DNA of 64,000 nt from the NCBI RefSeq assembly GCF_000271405.2, contig NC_018081.1:1588252-1652251 (forward strand). The letters are read 5' to 3'. Shown piece by piece: positions 1 through 8,167 of the stretch; position 1 is the stretch's first letter, and every line of letters starts with the position of its first letter. The translations under genes and the position numbers were made by a program. The stretch is from Enterococcus hirae ATCC 9790. Lineage in GTDB: Bacteria > Bacillota > Bacilli > Lactobacillales > Enterococcaceae. The notes below the pieces were generated by a model. The model saw only the letters and a program-made list of their open reading frames with translations. It was not told where the DNA came from and made no database searches.

Positions 1-467
1 CTAAATCGTTGTTAAGTGTCAAACGAGATCTTCATTTTTGTAGTGTTTGCGGCAACATCACAGAAGAAGACCCATGTGAGATTTGTAAAGATCCTTCAAG
101 AGACCGGGGGGTTATCTTAGTTGTCGAAGAACCAAAAGACGTGATGGCGTTAGAAAAAATGCGGGAATATCGTGGGCTTTATCATGTTCTACATGGGGTT
201 CTTTCTCCAATGGAAGGGACTGGACCTGAAGATATCAACATTTCTTCGTTACTTGAACGCCTACATGATGATCAAGTGAAAGAAGTGATCATTGCAACAA
301 ATGCAACCACTGAAGGAGAAGCTACTGCCATGTATCTTTCACGATTGATCAAACCGGCTGGTATCAAAGTCACTCGATTGGCCCACGGCTTATCCGTTGG
401 TTCGGATATCGAATATGCTGATGAAGTGACCCTGTTAAAAGCGGTAGAAGGCAGACGCGAGTTATAA
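1..467 (+). CDS. recR: Recombination protein RecR, C-terminal part
   Basis: The gene runs in from beyond the left edge; the reading frame is open from base 3, so the first visible Leu/Met is not the start. About 155 of the usual 198 or so residues are present. RecR works with RecF/RecO in loading RecA at gaps and in recombinational repair. The visible part has the four-cysteine zinc site (CSVCG...CEIC), then a Toprim domain with VVEEPKD and [12 protein letters not shown], and the conserved C-terminus GSDIEYADE. Linkage to tmk downstream is the normal Firmicute order. The missing part is the N-terminal helix-hairpin-helix. Confidence 0.97.
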   Translation, partial: KSLLSVKRDLHFCSVCGNITEEDPCEICKDPSRDRGVILVVEEPKDVMALEKMREYRGLYHVLHGVLSPMEGTGPEDINISSLLERLHDDQVKEVIIATNATTEGEATAMYLSRLIKPAGIKVTRLAHGLSVGSDIEYADEVTLLKAVEGRREL

Positions 468-530
468 ATTTTCTATAAAAAAGAATTTCGGCTACAATAA
501 AGAAGTAACGCAAGAGATGGGGGCAAAAAT

Positions 531-1175
531 GTGAACGGACTATTTATTACGATCGAGGGACCAGATGGAGCTGGGAAAACCAGTATTCTAAATGAGTTAT
601 TCCCTCTTTTGAAAAAAGTAGCAAAAACAAAGATCATTCAAACAAGAGAACCAGGTGGGATCCCGATTGCCGAAGAGATTCGGGCAGTTATCCTTGATCC
701 TAAAAATGATCGGATGGATGAACGGACAGAAGCTTTGCTATATGCTGCGGCTAGAAGACAGCATTTGGTCGAGAAAGTCCTACCTGCTTTATCAGAAGGA
801 AGCATTGTTTTATGTGATCGATTTGTAGACAGCTCATTGGCTTATCAAGGGGCGGGACGTAGAATCGGTGTTTCTGAGATTGCCCGCTTGAATGAATTTG
901 CTACAGAAGGTACGACACCTGACTTTACCCTTTATCTCGATATTGATTCAGATACTGGATTGCATCGCATTAAAGAGAACCGAAGAGGTCAAATCGATCG
1001 ATTAGATTCAGAAGGATTGGAATTTCATCAACGAGTACGTCATGCGTATTTAAAAATAGCTGAAGAGAATCCTGAACGTATTTATAAAATTGATGCAAGA
1101 AAGAGTTTTGAAGAGGTACTTCAAACAAGTTACAGAGCCATTGTTGAACAATATCCACAATTTTTTGAAAACTAG
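531..1175 (+). CDS. tmk: Thymidylate kinase
   Basis: This enzyme phosphorylates dTMP to dTDP for DNA synthesis in the cytoplasm. The 214-aa protein has the P-loop GPDGAGKT near residue 10, the TREPGG motif near residue 40 and the DRFVDSSLAYQGAGR motif near residue 95, all typical of bacterial Tmk; length is normal. The start is GTG at 531, preceded by the SD-like GATGGGGG. An ATG two bases upstream (529) is followed directly by a stop in its own frame and cannot be the start. It begins a run of tightly spaced co-oriented genes to yabA, probably one operon. Confidence 0.96.
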   Translation: MNGLFITIEGPDGAGKTSILNELFPLLKKVAKTKIIQTREPGGIPIAEEIRAVILDPKNDRMDERTEALLYAAARRQHLVEKVLPALSEGSIVLCDRFVDSSLAYQGAGRRIGVSEIARLNEFATEGTTPDFTLYLDIDSDTGLHRIKENRRGQIDRLDSEGLEFHQRVRHAYLKIAEENPERIYKIDARKSFEEVLQTSYRAIVEQYPQFFEN

Positions 1176-1189
1176 GAAGGTGACTGTAT

Positions 1190-1519
1190 ATGAAAATTAT
1201 TTTAGCAATTATTCAAGACAAAGACAGTAATCGTTTATCCAATGAATTGATTGATGCCAATATCCGTGCAACAAAATTATCTTCAACTGGTGGCTTTTTG
1301 AAAGCTGGCAACAGTACATTTATTGTTGGGATTGAAGACGAACGTGTAGAAGAAGCATTAGAAATCATCAAAAAAACTTGTGAATCAAGAAAACAATTTG
1401 TTTCAACACCTGTCACGTTGGATATCTCTATGGACGGTGGAGTTCCTTATCCAGTAGAAGTTGAAGTCGGTGGAGCAACCGTCTTTGTGTTACCAGTTGA
1501 AGGATTTCATCAATTTTAG
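1190..1519 (+). CDS. darA: Cyclic di-AMP receptor DarA/PstA (YaaQ), PII-like
   Basis: This 109-aa protein belongs to the DUF970/PII-like family that binds cyclic di-AMP in Firmicutes. It has the family pattern: an N-terminal MKIILAIIQDKDS strand, the ATKLSSTGGFLKAGN loop, and GIEDERVEEAL in the middle. Family members are trimeric signalling proteins without catalytic activity; the downstream target is not established. SD AGGAAGGTGA precedes ATG 1190 with good spacing. The position between tmk and holB is conserved in Bacillus, Listeria and Enterococcus. Confidence 0.93.
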   Translation: MKIILAIIQDKDSNRLSNELIDANIRATKLSSTGGFLKAGNSTFIVGIEDERVEEALEIIKKTCESRKQFVSTPVTLDISMDGGVPYPVEVEVGGATVFVLPVEGFHQF

Positions 1520-1527
1520 GAGGCGCC

Positions 1528-2469
1528 ATGGATCAAGAATTTACGCTGGATCAAATGCAACCTATCGTGTATCAACAGCTTCAACGAAGTTTTGAGCATG
1601 GGCGCCTCGCTCATGCTTATCTTTTTGAAGGCGAAAAAGGAACGGGAAAACACGAAATGGGGATTTGGTTAGCACAACACCTGTTTTGTACGAATCTGCA
1701 GGAACAACTTCCTTGTGGAGTATGCAATAATTGTCAACGAATCCAAAACCAAGAACATCCAGACGTTTTAACGATCGTACCAGAAGGGCAAACGATCAAA
1801 GTCGATCAAATTAGACGTTTACAAACCGAATTTAGTCGTAGTGGTTATGAATCTCGGAAGAAAGTTTTCCTTATTCAAGAAGCAGAAAAGATGAATGCAA
1901 GTGCAGCAAATAGTTTGCTTAAGTTTTTAGAAGAACCACCAGGCGATTTTCTAGCGATCTTAGAAACAGATTCGATTGGGCGAATCCTACCAACGATTCA
2001 ATCACGCTGCCAAATCTTGCATTTTCAGGAGCTGGCTAAAGATGCGTTGATTTATAAATTACAACAAGCACAGATTCCTTTAGAAAAAGCGAAACTTTTG
2101 ACTTTCTTGACGAACAGTTTCACAAAAGCAGTTGAAATATCGCAAAATGAATGGTTTAATGATGCTAAGGATTCGATTCAACAGTGGTTTGTGTATTTGC
2201 AAAAAAATGATACACAAGCATTCATTTATGTTCAAAAAAAGTTAATAAAGACTTTTAAAGAAAAATCGCAACAATTTACTGGTTTATCGATCTTAATGTT
2301 TTATTATCAAGAAGCTTTACAACAAGCTTTAATAGCAGAAAATCTTAGAAAAGTAACACGTATTAATCAGACGATTGAGCGTATTTTATTAGCGGAACAG
2401 AAATTAAGAAGCAATGTCAGCTTCCAAGCAGTAGCGGAACAGTTTGTTTTACAAACAATTACTGGCTGA
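1528..2469 (+). CDS. holB: DNA polymerase III delta' subunit
   Basis: Clamp-loader subunit of the replicative polymerase, 313 aa. Visible are a Walker-A-like GEKGTGKH near residue 37, a zinc module (C-x8-C-x2-C-x2-C) near residues 60-75, the sensor region KVFLIQEAEKMNASAANSLLK, and the SRC motif (QSRCQILHF) near residue 160. The start ATG 1528 sits 6 bases after AGGAGG, and the gene follows darA with an 8-base gap. It acts with DnaX and HolA to open and load the sliding clamp. Confidence 0.95.
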   Translation: MDQEFTLDQMQPIVYQQLQRSFEHGRLAHAYLFEGEKGTGKHEMGIWLAQHLFCTNLQEQLPCGVCNNCQRIQNQEHPDVLTIVPEGQTIKVDQIRRLQTEFSRSGYESRKKVFLIQEAEKMNASAANSLLKFLEEPPGDFLAILETDSIGRILPTIQSRCQILHFQELAKDALIYKLQQAQIPLEKAKLLTFLTNSFTKAVEISQNEWFNDAKDSIQQWFVYLQKNDTQAFIYVQKKLIKTFKEKSQQFTGLSILMFYYQEALQQALIAENLRKVTRINQTIERILLAEQKLRSNVSFQAVAEQFVLQTITG

Positions 2470-2504
2470 GACAGCAGGAAAAATGAGGGTCAAGGGGGAT
2501 GGAA

Positions 2505-3329
2505 ATGGTCGAAGTAGTAGGTGTCCGTTATAAAGAAGCAGGTCCTATCTATTATTTTAAACCTGGTCAATTAACGTATGAATACAACGAGAAAGTAATC
2601 GTTGAAACTCAAAAAAACTTACATATTGCAACTGTCGCCATTCCTAAAGCAGAACTTGATCCGGAAGAATTGCCTGAGCAAATCAGTTCAATTTTGCATA
2701 AAGCGACACAAGCAGAACTCGAAAAAGAACAAAAAAATAAAGAAGATGCAGAACAAGCCAGGCTGATTGCGAAAGAAAAAGTCAAAAAACATGGGTTAGA
2801 AATGAAGATCATTCATGTAGAATATACGTTAGATCGTAGTAAACTCATTTTTTCATTCACAGCAGATGGACGAATTGATTTTCGGGAATTAGTCAAAGAC
2901 TTAGCTGCCGTGTTTCGCACTAGGATTGAACTTCAACAAATCGGAGTACGAGATGAAGCAAAATTGCTAGGTGGAATTGGCCCATGTGGACGGCCTTTAT
3001 GCTGTGCTTCTTTTTTAGGAGATTTTGTCCCAGTTTCAATCAAAATGGCAAAAAATCAAAATTTGTCCTTAAACCCGACTAAGATATCTGGGTTGTGTGG
3101 ACGTTTGATGTGTTGCTTGCAATATGAAAATGAAGAATATGAATTAGCAAAAAAAGCACTTCCAGATTTTGGAACAGTGGTTAACACTCCTGATGGTAAA
3201 GGGAAAGTTGTCGGCTTGAACTTACTTAATCGACTAGTAAATGTTCGATTAACAGGTCGGGAAAATCCAATCGAATATGAATGGGATGAATTGAAAAACT
3301 TCATCCAGGTAGGTGAGATAAATGGATAA
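2505..3329 (+). CDS. ricT: RicT/YaaT, PSP1-domain protein
   Basis: PSP1 superfamily protein of about 274 aa. In B. subtilis RicT works with RicA and RicF in an iron-sulfur containing complex that affects RNase Y-dependent mRNA processing; that role is assumed here by homology. The cysteine-rich signature is clear: CGRPLCC near residue 165 and CGRLMCC near 200. I chose the ATG at 2505 over 2499 because the SD (GGGGG at 2494-2498) is too close to 2499, and the family normally begins with the MVEVVGVRYKEAG segment. It overlaps yabA by 8 bases. Confidence 0.92.
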   Translation: MVEVVGVRYKEAGPIYYFKPGQLTYEYNEKVIVETQKNLHIATVAIPKAELDPEELPEQISSILHKATQAELEKEQKNKEDAEQARLIAKEKVKKHGLEMKIIHVEYTLDRSKLIFSFTADGRIDFRELVKDLAAVFRTRIELQQIGVRDEAKLLGGIGPCGRPLCCASFLGDFVPVSIKMAKNQNLSLNPTKISGLCGRLMCCLQYENEEYELAKKALPDFGTVVNTPDGKGKVVGLNLLNRLVNVRLTGRENPIEYEWDELKNFIQVGEING

Positions 3330-3666
3330 GAGATCATTATATGATGGCTTGAACCAATTAGAATCAGAGCTAAGAAATACATTAACTGAATTGGTGGAAA
3401 TGAAGCAAGCATTACATGAGATCGTTGAAAAAAATACAACGTTGGAAATGGAAAATCAACGTTTAAGAGAGCATTTACGGGAATTAAATCAAGTACAAAC
3501 ACCAGCAGATAATGTGAAACAAGAACTTTCAAAATCTCGTATGAACTTAGAAAAGATTTATGAAGAAGGCTTTCATGTTTGTTATGATCTCTATGGCTCA
3601 AGACGTGAGAATGACGAACCTTGTGCCTTTTGTTTAGAAGTCATCTATCGAGAAAGCGGACGGTAA
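3322..3666 (+). CDS. yabA: Replication initiation control protein YabA
   Basis: 114-aa negative regulator of initiation that in B. subtilis bridges DnaA and the DnaN clamp. The N-terminal half is a leucine-rich coiled coil with heptads; the C-terminal half has the zinc site formed by H-x-C (FHVCYDLYG) and CAFC. The start overlaps the end of ricT by 8 bases, implying translational coupling. It is the last gene of the tmk-yabA run; the repeats downstream separate it from rsmI, which in many relatives lies close by. Confidence 0.94.
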   Translation: MDKRSLYDGLNQLESELRNTLTELVEMKQALHEIVEKNTTLEMENQRLREHLRELNQVQTPADNVKQELSKSRMNLEKIYEEGFHVCYDLYGSRRENDEPCAFCLEVIYRESGR

Positions 3667-3718
3667 ACAAAGAGATTTGAAACAAGCCTGATATTGCTTA
3701 TTTTTAGCGATCAATAAA

Positions 3719-3834
3719 CGGCACTCACAGTATCACTTCTACGGAATTAAGTCCGAAAATAAAAAATAAGAAATGCTATTTTTCAATGTTTCGCCCTTAA
3801 TTCTTAAAGGAGGCCGTGTTGTTCACGACCTCTT
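3719..3834 (+). repeat. Dispersed hairpin repeat, copy A
   Basis: First of three tandem, diverged copies of an element of about 115 bp. Here the arms are GGAATTAAG (from 3752) and CTTAATTC (from 3795), and the unit ends in the shared motif TTCACGACCTCTT. It is the most diverged copy. No ORF of note is present. Confidence 0.75.
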
Positions 3835-3838
3835 ATAT

Positions 3839-3955
3839 GGCGTTCAAAGCATTGCTTCTGCGGAATTAAGCTCAAAAAATTAAAAATATGAAAAGCTATT
3901 TTCAATTTTTCGTTCTTAATTCTTGAAGCAGCCCATGCTTTTCACGACCTTTACA
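3839..3955 (+). repeat. Dispersed hairpin repeat, copy B
   Basis: Second tandem copy. It starts GGCGTTCAAAGCAT, has a central TATGAAAAGCTATTTT, and ends TTTTCACGACCT. The arms GCTTC..GAATTAAG and CTTAATTC..GAAGC are complementary and differ from those of copy C in matching ways on both sides. Confidence 0.82.
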
Positions 3956-4072
3956 CGGCGTTCAAACATCAGCTCCTTGAAATAAGCCTGAATTTTTCAA
4001 AACATGAGAAGCTGTTTCAAAAAATTCTTTCTTATTGTCATCGGAGCTACCCGATGTTTTCACGACCTCTTA
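3956..4072 (+). repeat. Dispersed hairpin repeat, copy C
   Basis: Third tandem copy. Compared by eye with the copy at 60231-60346 it aligns without gaps over 116 bases with about 8 mismatches. The arms are AGCTCC (3971-3976) with GGAGCT (4043-4048), AATAAG (3981-3986) with CTTATT (4031-4036), and GAATTTTT with AAAAAATTC. The last bases lie just upstream of rsmI, whose SD AGGAG follows the element. Confidence 0.88.
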
Positions 4073-4088
4073 CACAGGAGAATAAATC

Positions 4089-4955
4089 ATGCTTAATCAA
4101 AAAAGTTTTAAAGGACATCATGAAACTGGCTCGCTTTATTTAGTACCGACTCCGATTGGCAATTTAGAAGATATGACTTATCGTAGTGTACGGATATTAC
4201 AAGAAGTAGACTTGATTGCCAGTGAGGATACACGAAATACCCAAAAATTACTGAATCATTTTGAGATTCAGACACCGCAAAAAAGTTTACATGAACACAA
4301 CTATAAGGAACGAATTCCGCAATTGATCGCTGAGTTGATGTCTGGTCGCTCGATTGCACAGGTAAGTGATGCTGGGATGCCTTCTATTAGCGATCCAGGA
4401 CATGAGCTGGTACTTGCTTGCATCCAAGCGGGGATTCCAGTAGTCGCTATTCCAGGACCAACTGCTGGGATGACTGCGTTGATTGCTTCAGGCTTGTTAC
4501 CTCAGCCATTTTTATTTTATGGTTTTTTAGGAAGAAAGAAAAAAGAACAACAAACAACGTTAGAAACATTGAAAGAATACACAGCTACATTGATTTTTTA
4601 CGAATCTCCTTATCGGATCAGTGCAACTTTAACGAATATGTTGACTGTTTTTGGTAACCGTCAAGTTGTTTTGTGTCGAGAATTAACAAAAATCCATGAA
4701 GAATATTTACGTGGAAGTATTGAAGAGTTATTAGACTACATTGAAGAACACCCTGTAAAGGGAGAATGCTGTTTATTGGTTGAAGGAAATACTGGAAGTG
4801 AAGAGCCACAAACACAAATTGAAGGATCATTGAAAGAACAAGTCGAACAGTTGATTGCTCTTGGGGAAAAAACAAATGCAGCTATTAAAGCTGTTGCTGT
4901 AAAAAACGGACTCAAAAAGCAAGAAGTATATCGACAATTTCACGACTTGGACTAG
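4089..4955 (+). CDS. rsmI: 16S rRNA (cytidine1402-2'-O)-methyltransferase
   Basis: SAM-dependent methyltransferase of the tetrapyrrole-methylase fold that 2'-O-methylates C1402 in the ribosomal decoding centre. The 288-aa protein shows LYLVPTPIGNLEDMT near residue 17, the ASEDTRNTQKLL motif, SDAGMPSISDPG near 97, and the PGPTAGMTALIASGL motif near 125, with a normal C-terminal domain. Start ATG 4089 follows AGGAG at the end of the repeat array. This is the usual partner of yabA in Firmicutes, here displaced by about 420 bp of repeats. Confidence 0.96.
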   Translation: MLNQKSFKGHHETGSLYLVPTPIGNLEDMTYRSVRILQEVDLIASEDTRNTQKLLNHFEIQTPQKSLHEHNYKERIPQLIAELMSGRSIAQVSDAGMPSISDPGHELVLACIQAGIPVVAIPGPTAGMTALIASGLLPQPFLFYGFLGRKKKEQQTTLETLKEYTATLIFYESPYRISATLTNMLTVFGNRQVVLCRELTKIHEEYLRGSIEELLDYIEEHPVKGECCLLVEGNTGSEEPQTQIEGSLKEQVEQLIALGEKTNAAIKAVAVKNGLKKQEVYRQFHDLD

Positions 4956-5100
4956 TTGTATCGAAAAAGATATTTTTTGAAGGAAAGTTATGTCCGAATT
5001 GCATAGGAAAGAACGTTTCTTTCTTGGTAATGACCATTTGATTTCAATGAAAAATTGAACTGATTTGAGACTTTTTCTAACGATTATCGAGGTGATCAAT

Positions 5101-5361
5101 GTGAAAACATATGTAGGTTTACTTGATAAGATCAGAGTGATAAAGACGCAACCATTGCTTGTTCGGTTTACATTGGAAACCATTCATCAGCCACTTAATT
5201 GTATTGTTGCAAATGTCGAGATTGCGGATAAGTTGATGATGATGGAAGAAAGAAAATATAACATTGCTGTTACAGGACACTTGAATCGACGTAATCAGCT
5301 AGTTGTTGAGAGTTTGCAAGTGAGAAATCCAGATCAATATACACGAAATCTCAAAATCTAG
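5101..5361 (+). CDS. Small hypothetical protein
   Basis: 86-aa protein that I do not recognise. The GTG at 5101 is preferred because it follows a good SD (GAGGTGATC); the frame is open further upstream but without a ribosome site. The sequence is rich in beta-forming segments (LLVRFTLET, NCIVANVEI, KYNIAVTGHL, QLVVESLQV) and basic, which would fit a small barrel such as an OB fold; that is only an impression. No signal peptide or membrane segment. It is followed by a terminator at 5427, so it appears to be a monocistronic or terminal gene. Confidence 0.6.
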   Translation: MKTYVGLLDKIRVIKTQPLLVRFTLETIHQPLNCIVANVEIADKLMMMEERKYNIAVTGHLNRRNQLVVESLQVRNPDQYTRNLKI

Positions 5362-5426
5362 AGTGAGTGCGAGAAGTACTATGAAATTAGTGCGGTGCAA
5401 TGTTACCCGCAGATTTCAAATATTAA

Positions 5427-5470
5427 AACACCATGGAGATTGAATGAAGTTCAACCTCTATGGTGTTTTT
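5427..5470 (+). terminator. Intrinsic terminator
   Basis: The hairpin has arms AACACCATGGAGATTGAA and TTCAACCTCTATGGTGTT, which pair with a few G-U pairs, followed by a run of T. It ends transcription of the small gene at 5101-5361. The remaining sequence to 5662 shows no gene. Confidence 0.85.
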
Positions 5471-5662
5471 ACGTAATGTCAACTACATAGCTAAATAAAC
5501 CATAGTGAAAAAAATACTAGAACGAATTTCCAAAATTTCGCCCATAGTAAGATGAAGGGAACTTAAGCAAATCTAAGTAAACCTAAGAGGTATTTTATCC
5601 TATCTAAAGGTTAGCGCGCATTAATTATCTTCATATGGCTATAGTATAGGTTAAGACAACGA

Positions 5663-6010
5663 TTACTGAAACAATTCTTCATAGCTGATCGTTTCATCAG
5701 AGTTATTTAACTGATCCAGCAACGTTTCTAGTTTCGCAAAATTGATAAAGCGTGCTTGTCGTTCGACTTCTTTATTTTTATGGTAGATCAAAATAACAGG
5801 AGCAGTCAATATTTGAAAGGCGCTAGCTACTTCAGGTGTTTCCACAGCATCTAAATGAAAACTAGGAAAATCATACTGATCCAATAATTTCTTCAAACGA
5901 GGAAGAACAGCATGACATACGCTGCAATTTGGCATAGATAAGTAAAGAACTACCGTTTCATCTTGTGCTAATGACTGATGTACTTCTGATAGATTCGTGG
6001 TTTTTTTCAT
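5663..6010 (-). CDS. Thioredoxin-family protein (atypical CSVC site)
   Basis: 115-aa thioredoxin-fold protein. The active site motif is CSVC within SMPNCSVCHAVLP near residue 30, and the cis-proline region is LTAPVILIY. It resembles the YtpP/thioredoxin-like group rather than TrxA, which is present separately at 39680. The start is ATG at 6010 because AGGAAGG lies 9 bases upstream; the longer frame begins nine codons earlier without a site. It is cytoplasmic (no signal peptide) and stands alone, divergent from the permease genes at 6231. Confidence 0.82.
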   Translation of the reverse strand: MKKTTNLSEVHQSLAQDETVVLYLSMPNCSVCHAVLPRLKKLLDQYDFPSFHLDAVETPEVASAFQILTAPVILIYHKNKEVERQARFINFAKLETLLDQLNNSDETISYEELFQ

Positions 6011-6230
6011 ATAAAAAACGTCCTTCCTAATCAAAACAGCCTTTCACAATAAACGTTGTGAAAGATTTCGTGAACCCATTTAATCACAATAAGAAAAAAA
6101 GTCAATTAACTTGTCTTATTTTTATCAAATAAAAGATAAGAGATAGGTAAGAAATAGAAGTAATCTTGTTTTTTTTAGCGAAAAGCGTATATTATTCTGG
6201 CAAATGATGTTTATAGTAAGGAGCGAAAAA

Positions 6231-7181
6231 ATGTTTTCTTTTATACCAAATTCGGTATTGCAGATGAGTACGATTTTTCTATCAATCGTTATTGAAGCTT
6301 TACCATTTGTTCTATTAGGCTGTCTCATCTCTGGGGCACTACAAGTCTTTTTAACACCTGAGCGAGTCAAACGCTGGTTACCAGACAATCGCTTTTTATC
6401 CATTTTGACTGGTTCTGTTTTAGGATTTTTCTTTCCATCCTGTGAATGTGGGATCGTACCGATCGTTCATCAGTTTGTCAAAAAAGGAGTTCCTGTGCAT
6501 ACCGCTTTTGCATTTATGTTAACAGCACCTATTATCAATCCAATCGTCATTTTTTCTACTTTTATTGCATTTGGGAACTCTTGGGAAATGGCCGGTTGGC
6601 GAATGGTTGGAAGCTTTGTGGTAGCGTTGATCATTGGTATCTGGCTCGCTTATTTTCAAAAAGAAAGTGTATTGAAAACGAAGATCCAACAAACAATCGA
6701 TCATAACCATCATCACAACCATCATCATGACCACACCCATGGTACCAATAAACACGAGGAGGTCAAAATTGGGAGAATCAAGCAACTTAGTCAGCAAACA
6801 GGTCATGTCCTCACACATTCGATCGATGAATTTTTTGATACGGGTCGGTATCTGATTGTCGGTGGTCTGATTGCCGCTAGTATGCAAACTTACTTGCCAA
6901 CTCGTGTCATGTTGACACTGGGCTCAACCAAACTACTAGCAATTATTATTATGCTTCTTCTAGCTTTTACGATGTCCCTATGCTCGGAAGCAGATGCGTT
7001 CATCGGGTCCTCCTTACTCAGCCTTTTTGGTACAGCTCCTGTGGTGGCATTCTTAGTATTTGGACCAATGGTGGATATCAAAAACCTTTTGATGATGAAA
7101 CGCTATTTTAATGGTCGCTTTATTTTGATGCTCATTGGTTTGATAGCCGTTAGTGTGATTGGTTTTACATTATTTATCTAG
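6231..7181 (+). CDS. Permease, UPF0718/YraQ-YcgR family
   Basis: 316-aa membrane protein with about eight hydrophobic segments. The family hallmark FFPSCECGIVPIV near residue 70 and SLCSEADAFIGSS near residue 260 are both present. Between the two halves lies a cytoplasmic-type loop near residues 155-180 with a dense histidine stretch (alternating HH, D and N). Family members are proposed permeases with unclear substrate, often linked to metal homeostasis. Start ATG 6231 has AAGGAG 8 bases upstream. The next gene begins 10 bases after its stop, so the two form an operon. Confidence 0.88.
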   Translation: MFSFIPNSVLQMSTIFLSIVIEALPFVLLGCLISGALQVFLTPERVKRWLPDNRFLSILTGSVLGFFFPSCECGIVPIVHQFVKKGVPVHTAFAFMLTAPIINPIVIFSTFIAFGNSWEMAGWRMVGSFVVALIIGIWLAYFQKESVLKTKIQQTIDHNHHHNHHHDHTHGTNKHEEVKIGRIKQLSQQTGHVLTHSIDEFFDTGRYLIVGGLIAASMQTYLPTRVMLTLGSTKLLAIIIMLLLAFTMSLCSEADAFIGSSLLSLFGTAPVVAFLVFGPMVDIKNLLMMKRYFNGRFILMLIGLIAVSVIGFTLFI

Positions 7182-7191
7182 GAGGAGCAGT

Positions 7192-8055
7192 ATGATACGA
7201 TTTTTGATATTATCTGGTTATTTTGAGCTAATGATGTATTTACAAGTATCTGGGAAATTAGATCAGTACATCAATGTTCATTATCGTTATTTGGCTATTT
7301 TATCGATGATTTTATCTGCTTTACTTGCATTGGTCCAATTGTATATTTGGGTCAAGAGTGATTCAGTAAAAGGGAAAAAACAGGTAGATGAAGAAGTACA
7401 CCATCACCACGATCATGATCACGATCACGGGTTAACCAAACCCTCACAACGAGTGATCGCTTATGTTCTGTTGGCTTTACCTGTTATTGTCGGTACTTTA
7501 TTTCCAACAGTCAGTTTAGATACGACGATTGTGGAAGCAAAAGGATTCAATTTTCCAATAAGTAAGGAGTCGGTTGGAGACCCTGAAATGCAGACACAAT
7601 ATTTAAAGCCTGATACGAGCATTTATTTTAACAAGTCTGACTATTTGGATCAGATGAAAAAATTAAAAGAAAAATATGATGACAAACAGCTTATTAAGAT
7701 CACTGATGAGAATTACTTGGAAGTCATGGAATTGATTTATAATTACCCAAGTGAATTTATTGGGAAAAAAATCTCTTATGAAGGCTTTGTGTATAAAACG
7801 CCAGATGGGGAAAAAGAAGATAATTTCTTATTCCGTTTTGGAATCATCCATTGCGTTGCTGACTCAGGTGTATTCGGTCTATTGACACATATGCCGGAAG
7901 GAACGAATGTCAAAAACGATGAGTGGTATAAAGTAGAAGGCACCATCCAATCTGACTATTATGAACCCTTCAAACGGGACATTCCAGTTGTAGAGGTCAA
8001 TACTCTAACCAAAATCGAGGCGCCCAAAAATCAATATGTGTATCGGTCATTTTAA
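7192..8055 (+). CDS. TIGR03943/UPF0703 (YcgQ-like) partner of the permease
   Basis: 287-aa protein with two N-terminal membrane helices, a histidine-aspartate rich segment near residues 66-78, a third membrane helix, and a large extracytoplasmic domain with the family-typical NYPSEFIGKKISYEGFVY and FRFGIIHCVADSG. In B. subtilis the equivalent pair is ycgR-ycgQ. Start ATG 7192 follows AGGAGGAG. The matching His-rich loops in both partners suggest metal binding at the membrane; that is inference. A bidirectional terminator follows. Confidence 0.86.
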   Translation: MIRFLILSGYFELMMYLQVSGKLDQYINVHYRYLAILSMILSALLALVQLYIWVKSDSVKGKKQVDEEVHHHHDHDHDHGLTKPSQRVIAYVLLALPVIVGTLFPTVSLDTTIVEAKGFNFPISKESVGDPEMQTQYLKPDTSIYFNKSDYLDQMKKLKEKYDDKQLIKITDENYLEVMELIYNYPSEFIGKKISYEGFVYKTPDGEKEDNFLFRFGIIHCVADSGVFGLLTHMPEGTNVKNDEWYKVEGTIQSDYYEPFKRDIPVVEVNTLTKIEAPKNQYVYRSF

Positions 8056-8101
8056 AGCAAAGACTAAAATTATTAGTGACAAAAACAACTGATGTGACAA
8101 T

Positions 8102-8165
8102 AAAAAACCAAAGTACTTGAAAATAGCTTGTAGCTTGCCTATTTTCTAGATTACTTTGGTTTTTT
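8102..8165. terminator. Bidirectional terminator
   Basis: Long hairpin with arms AAAAAACCAAAGTACTTG / GATTACTTTGGTTTTTT plus inner GAAAATAG / CTATTTTC. It lies between convergent genes, and its A-rich 5' side and T-rich 3' side let it serve both strands. Confidence 0.9.
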
Positions 8166-8167
8166 AT

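Noticed and set aside
6040..6230. AdcR/Zur-like box (TTAACTTG) upstream of the permease pair
   Set aside because: Only a half-site resembles the consensus; not enough for a regulatory claim.
6446..6887. Frames overlapping the permease gene on both strands
   Set aside because: Shadows of the permease gene in other frames, with His/Met-rich translations from the histidine stretch.
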